From CAZVWJ01 sp964631325 (lineage in GTDB: Bacteria; T1Sed10-126): 18,417 bases of DNA. Positions 15,221 to 18,417 of the stretch are shown here, piece after piece. The notes under the pieces are model-generated. The model made no database searches. It saw nothing but the letters and a program-made list of their open reading frames with translations, and had not been told where the DNA came from. The translations under genes and the position numbers were made by a program. Position 1 is the first letter of the stretch, and every line of letters begins with the position of its first letter. The stretch is taken from positions 1 to 18,417 of the forward strand of contig CAZVWJ010000052.1 in the NCBI GenBank assembly GCA_964631325.1, given 5' to 3'.

Positions 15221-15570
15221 GCGAGAGCTGAAAGACCAGTTAACGCAGCAAACGAAAAAAACGGGACTGTCCCTAAAAAATAGTAGAATGCGGCGTGAGA
15301 AAGTAGAAAAACTCAAATCTCAACCCCCGTCCCAAAGTGAAAGAGACGGAGCGAGAGCTGAAAATACAGTGAACATAGAAAACAACGGGTCTGATCCTAA
15401 AGAATGAAAATCTCTGTGGCTACTACCGGAGCCAAGCTTGCAGCTTAAGTTTAAAGTTTAACTGCGACACTTACATGGAGAAAACGACGGGGCTGACTCT
15501 AAAAATAGTAGAATGCGGCGTGAGAAAAATGAAAATCTCAAATCTCAACCCCCGTCCCGAAGTGAAGTGA
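15221..15570. repeat. Intergenic region of long degenerate direct repeats
   Basis: A ~60-bp unit starting TAGTAGAATGCGGCGTGAGA occurs at 15281-15340 and again at 15506-15565, both running to CAACCCCCGTCCC. A second motif, GCGAGAGCTGAAA, occurs at 15221 and 15351 and leads into ACGGGACTGTCCCTAAA, then ACGGGTCTGATCCTAAA, with a third relative, ACGGGGCTGACTCTAAA, near 15487. This makes two and a half diverged copies of a composite repeat. No gene is supported here. Confidence 0.65.
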
Positions 15571-15582
15571 AAATGAATGGAT

Positions 15583-17817
15583 TCAGTAAGTTAAGTAAGC
15601 TTCGCCGATTGCCTCAACTTCTTTGGTCAAATCTTCGTCAAAATCACTCCCCTGCAAAAACAAGGCCTTCTTACCACCAACCGGCCAGAAAATGTGAATC
15701 TCATCATCACTACCTGCTCCTCCTACCGCACCATAAATATGGTAGAAAGTATTTGAATCCATTTTTTCCCAGCTCATTGAAAACGTATCTCCGTTAACTT
15801 TCGTTATCAACGCGCTATCTAAAGTTGTCTCCGGAATTGTAAGCGTTGCCTTACCCACCGGATCTTTCCCCGAATAGTTTGCGGTGTCGGCAATTGAACG
15901 GTAAATAAAGTCAAAGGTGGTGCCCGAGTAATCAGGAGCAGAGTCTCCCTTCTTTCGAGCATAACCGACAATGGGGACCGGACGGTTTGAAGCGACCCAG
16001 GTATCGACACCCGGTATTTCAGGGGCCCCACCCAGGCTGATTTCGCCAGAGAAGGCACCGGACTGATAAAATTGGAGGTTTATGCTCTCATCTGTGGCCA
16101 TACCGCCGCCCGCATTTATTTCTTGCAGATTCTCATCCTGGGTTGGAGGAGTCTCTCCTTCATCATGGAGCATAGAAATTGAACTTCCAGCATAAGCTAT
16201 CAAATCGGTAGAATCTCCTTTGCAATTTTGTCCAGTCATCTGGCTGAAAGCAGGAATCCAAACAGGTTCTGCCACAGCTGCATTTTTAATTTCTTGAACT
16301 GCGTCATCAAGAGGTTTCCCTGATGGATGATCGTTCGGGTCCGCCGGATTGTCTAAAAATGCTGTTATATCTACAAAACCATTGCGCACGTGATGCATAT
16401 GAATGTAATAAGTGTCCCCCCCGGTAATTGGTGGTAGGCTATTGTGTTTGACCATATATATCGAGCCAATTACATTGACCGTATCACCAGAGCCTTCCTG
16501 TTCAATATAGATCCCCCGCCGGGAACCAAGCGGCATAATAGCCAGGCCATCATCAGCCACCTGAAAAGCCATTAAGCCAGTTGGGCGCCCGTTGTCATAT
16601 AAAACCTGCGGTTGTTCACCATATGACAGTTCATGGGGAGGGGCGTCAGGTTGCCACCAATCTTTCGCCATAAAGGGACCGCCTGTTGCCAATTTATGGG
16701 TGGAAGTATCATAGACGTTTTTACTGGCAAAATTCATATGACCCCAGTGCAGGCCCACCGGATCGGTAATGTTCCGGAAAGTGGTCCGGGCCAGGAAAAT
16801 CATTGTGTCCGAGTAGAAAGTCTCAATTTTATTAGCCAGGCCTTCCGAATCAATTCCCGACTCCGGGACTAGACCGGCGACAAAAACTCCCCGACCTTGC
16901 TCCGTGTCGGATTGCTTTGTAATCGCTACTCCGGAGATATTACCCAGGGTACCAATATTTCCGGCAAGGCGAATAGTATCGCCCTGCTCAAAAACTTCCG
17001 CGACCAGGGAACTGCCCTGAATCTGTCCAGTCATTTCAAAATCTTCATAAGGAACTCTGTCGGTGAGTAACCCGGTATCACTAACCGTAACCGGAAGTGT
17101 ATCAATGGCACCCAAGTTGTTAAAATCCTGGCTAAAATTCAGCGTCTTGTCACCTTCAGTGGCATAGGACCTATCGTAAGGGGAGACATACATTACGTAA
17201 TCGCCGGGTCCTATACTCCCGGATAATTGTCCGGAAGCAATAGAGCGTTCGGTTGCGGTGTCCACTTCGTCAATATGGCTATCGGCCACCACGTCGGCGT
17301 AGAGATTATCTTTATCCTCGAAATCTCCTAACATCGTATCAGAGGAGGCCAGCTTATTTTTAGCATCGGCAAGTTTTTCCCCGCTTTTTCTGTACTGTTC
17401 AAACAGAGCATCAGTGAGCGGGGTTATATTGATGGTATCCGACCGGGGATTGGCCCGAGAGTCACCGACAAACTTCATAGTCGGAGCGGGAAAACCGGTT
17501 TCGGGTTCTGTCCCCCCTTCGGTTTTAATAAAAAGAGTATCAGGGTAATTTTTGTCCCTAACATCAGTCTCAGAAATCACAAAATGTCCGCGTGCATCGG
17601 TGGTAACGGTGTCAACCAGCGCATCAGAATCAAAGCTGACTTCGTCATATATTTTTACGGTTGCATTACTTACATACTCATCGGCCACATTCCCACGCAC
17701 ACCGGCAGTTCCGCCCCCACCGCTGGCGGAGGTCCCCCCGCCGCCACTGCTGCTTCCACAACCTACTGCAAATATTGCAAAAACAAGCAAAGAAAGAAGA
17801 GTGATAATTTTTTTCAT
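15583..17817 (-). CDS. Large lipoprotein of unknown function
   Basis: The N-terminus is a lipoprotein signal (MKKIITLLSLLVFAIFAVGC) with the lipidated Cys at residue 20. A Gly/Ser-rich flexible linker to about residue 37 follows. Residues ~38-110 look like a carboxypeptidase-regulatory/CNA-B-type β-sandwich (VRGNVADEYVSNATVKIYDE, then TDARGHFVISE). The remaining ~630 residues are β-rich, acidic and unrecognised, with a HMHHVRNGF stretch that might bind metal. AGGAGG nine bases before ATG 17817 fixes the start. Attachment to a membrane and exposure in the periplasm or at the surface is inferred. No transporter or protease partner is adjacent. Confidence 0.8.
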   Translation of the reverse strand: MKKIITLLSLLVFAIFAVGCGSSSGGGGTSASGGGGTAGVRGNVADEYVSNATVKIYDEVSFDSDALVDTVTTDARGHFVISETDVRDKNYPDTLFIKTEGGTEPETGFPAPTMKFVGDSRANPRSDTINITPLTDALFEQYRKSGEKLADAKNKLASSDTMLGDFEDKDNLYADVVADSHIDEVDTATERSIASGQLSGSIGPGDYVMYVSPYDRSYATEGDKTLNFSQDFNNLGAIDTLPVTVSDTGLLTDRVPYEDFEMTGQIQGSSLVAEVFEQGDTIRLAGNIGTLGNISGVAITKQSDTEQGRGVFVAGLVPESGIDSEGLANKIETFYSDTMIFLARTTFRNITDPVGLHWGHMNFASKNVYDTSTHKLATGGPFMAKDWWQPDAPPHELSYGEQPQVLYDNGRPTGLMAFQVADDGLAIMPLGSRRGIYIEQEGSGDTVNVIGSIYMVKHNSLPPITGGDTYYIHMHHVRNGFVDITAFLDNPADPNDHPSGKPLDDAVQEIKNAAVAEPVWIPAFSQMTGQNCKGDSTDLIAYAGSSISMLHDEGETPPTQDENLQEINAGGGMATDESINLQFYQSGAFSGEISLGGAPEIPGVDTWVASNRPVPIVGYARKKGDSAPDYSGTTFDFIYRSIADTANYSGKDPVGKATLTIPETTLDSALITKVNGDTFSMSWEKMDSNTFYHIYGAVGGAGSDDEIHIFWPVGGKKALFLQGSDFDEDLTKEVEAIGEAYLTY

Positions 17818-17919
17818 TGTTTCTCGCCTCCTGAATAGAAAATTAGCTCACTGATTAACACAGATATACACAGTCTTGATCTCTCAAGACAATTTCAGCT
17901 CAATTAACCCTATTAACAA

Positions 17920-17967
17920 AAAATAAATCACACGTTCACCCCTTGTCAATGTGATTTTTCTCACATT
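17920..17967 (-). promoter_or_regulatory. Candidate σ70 promoter with CRP/FNR-type site for the lipoprotein gene
   Basis: On the minus strand, TTGACA (17949-17944) is followed after 18 bases by TATTTT (17925-17920), a fair −35/−10 pair. Overlapping its upstream edge is a perfect palindrome, AATGTGA-TTTTTC-TCACATT (17948-17967), which matches the E. coli CRP consensus TGTGA-N6-TCACA. The palindrome centre lies roughly 42-44 bases from the expected transcription start, the geometry of class II CRP/FNR promoters. The gene starts about 95 bases downstream. Confidence 0.5.
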
Positions 17968-18009
17968 ATCCGTAAAGTTGGCCGGGGGGAGCTTTGAAAA
18001 TCAAAATTG

Positions 18010-18047
18010 ATTCCGGATCGCACTCACTTTGTTCGCTTGTCCGGAAT
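18010..18047. repeat. Intergenic inverted repeat
   Basis: ATTCCGGA (18010-18017) and TCCGGAAT (18040-18047) are perfect 8-bp arms of a dispersed-repeat-like palindrome ending in GGAATGACG. A related fragment, CGTCATTCTGGAGGG, follows near 18132. No gene is seen between 17818 and the window end. Confidence 0.5.
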
Positions 18048-18216
18048 GACGGGTTTCCCCCCATTTGTATTTTTCCACATCAAGGGGAAAAAGATTAGGT
18101 GAGTAGTTATGAACTTTTTCAATGAAACCATAACGTCATTCTGGAGGGAGGCGCAAAGCACCGGAGATCCAGGGCTTGCGGCTTGGGAACGCGTGTAATT
18201 CAAAACCTCAGAAAAA

Positions 18217-18330
18217 TGGATTGCCGGGTCTCGCCCGGCAATGACGTTCTTTTTTGGCGATGGATTGGCAGGTCACGCTCGGCAATGACGTTCATTTTTT
18301 GACGATGGATTGGCAGGCTATTACGTTCCA
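18217..18330. repeat. Three tandem, decaying copies of a ~44-bp palindromic repeat
   Basis: ATGGATTG-type units begin at 18217, 18260 and 18305. The first holds the perfect hairpin ATTGCCGGG-TCTCG-CCCGGCAAT (18220-18242) followed by GACGTTC and a T-run. The second has lost pairing, and the third breaks off after GGCAGGCT. A 69-codon open frame across this region comes only from the repeats. Confidence 0.65.
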
Positions 18331-18351
18331 GGGAATGATAATTTGTTAGCC

Positions 18352-18390
18352 CGGATAATTCACGACAGCGTAACTGTCGTGAATTATCCG
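18352..18390. repeat. Perfect 17-bp hairpin near the window end
   Basis: CGGATAATTCACGACAG (18352-18368) pairs without mismatch with CTGTCGTGAATTATCCG (18374-18390) around the loop CGTAA. A short GTCC-GAA-GGAC hairpin and a GCCTTCAATCGAGGC stem follow at once. No T-tract follows, so it is not a standard terminator. It could be the end of a mobile or REP-like element cut off by the window edge. Confidence 0.7.
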
Positions 18391-18417
18391 TCCGAAGGAC
18401 AGCCTTCAATCGAGGCA

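Noticed and set aside
18217..18330. CRISPR array
   Set aside because: The units are only three, diverged and without unique spacers of constant length; no cas gene is in the window.
18344..18400. Integron attC site suggested by GTTAGCC next to a long stem
   Set aside because: The core site is on the wrong side of the stem, no matching RYYYAAC is found across it, and no cassette gene or integrase is present.
18200..18409. 69-codon minus-strand open frame with repeated LPIHRQK segments
   Set aside because: The repeated peptide mirrors the tandem DNA palindromes; there is no ribosome site and no plausible protein composition.

Overview
The window reads as a stretch of bacterial chromosome from a Gram-negative-type (diderm) organism. 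The evidence is a signal-peptide β-barrel ending in an aromatic residue, a lipoprotein with a lipobox, and an ftsE–ftsX–EnvC-like cell-division operon. Shine-Dalgarno sites are AGGAGG-like and GTG/TTG starts are fairly common. Many proteins are rich in Glu/Asp, and one membrane protein resembles haloarchaeal DUF457 proteins from memory. A saline habitat is therefore possible but not shown. I cannot name the phylum. The first base coincides with a transposon end and the last bases sit in a hairpin-rich repeat, so the window may be a whole contig broken at repeats.

Layout. 1-1649 is an intact one-gene IS66-type element that has landed in the 3' part of a gene (1630-2880, minus) carrying an HD-GYP-associated N-terminal domain. 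3216-4385 (plus) is a nitroreductase fused to a thiol peroxidase. 4625-5894 (minus) holds three short genes: a 77-residue unknown, a cyclic-nucleotide-binding protein without a DNA-binding domain, and a DUF457/YdjM-like membrane protein whose start overlaps the preceding stop. 6195-7955 (plus) is an orphan PilB/GspE-type ATPase. 8075-12443 (minus) is a tight six-gene operon read ftsE, ftsX, envC-like, thiE, hypA, hypB. 12903-13859 (minus) is an outer-membrane β-barrel. 14159-15075 (minus) is a RES/Xre toxin–antitoxin pair. 15583-17817 (minus) is a large unknown lipoprotein with a promoter candidate that includes a CRP/FNR-type palindrome.

How the parts fit. FtsE, FtsX and the EnvC-like protein form a plausible septal peptidoglycan-hydrolase control unit. 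The LytM domain of the EnvC-like protein lacks the zinc-ligand histidines, as in amidase activators. HypA and HypB deliver nickel to [NiFe]-hydrogenase (or to urease), but no hydrogenase genes are present. The fusion enzyme probably handles peroxide or other oxidant stress.

The gaps are crowded with degenerate short repeats. The most interesting are two copies (6001-6133 and 13942-14117) of one Y-shaped, three-stem element in which paired positions have changed together. The second copy is bounded by the same 14-bp ends as the IS66 element.
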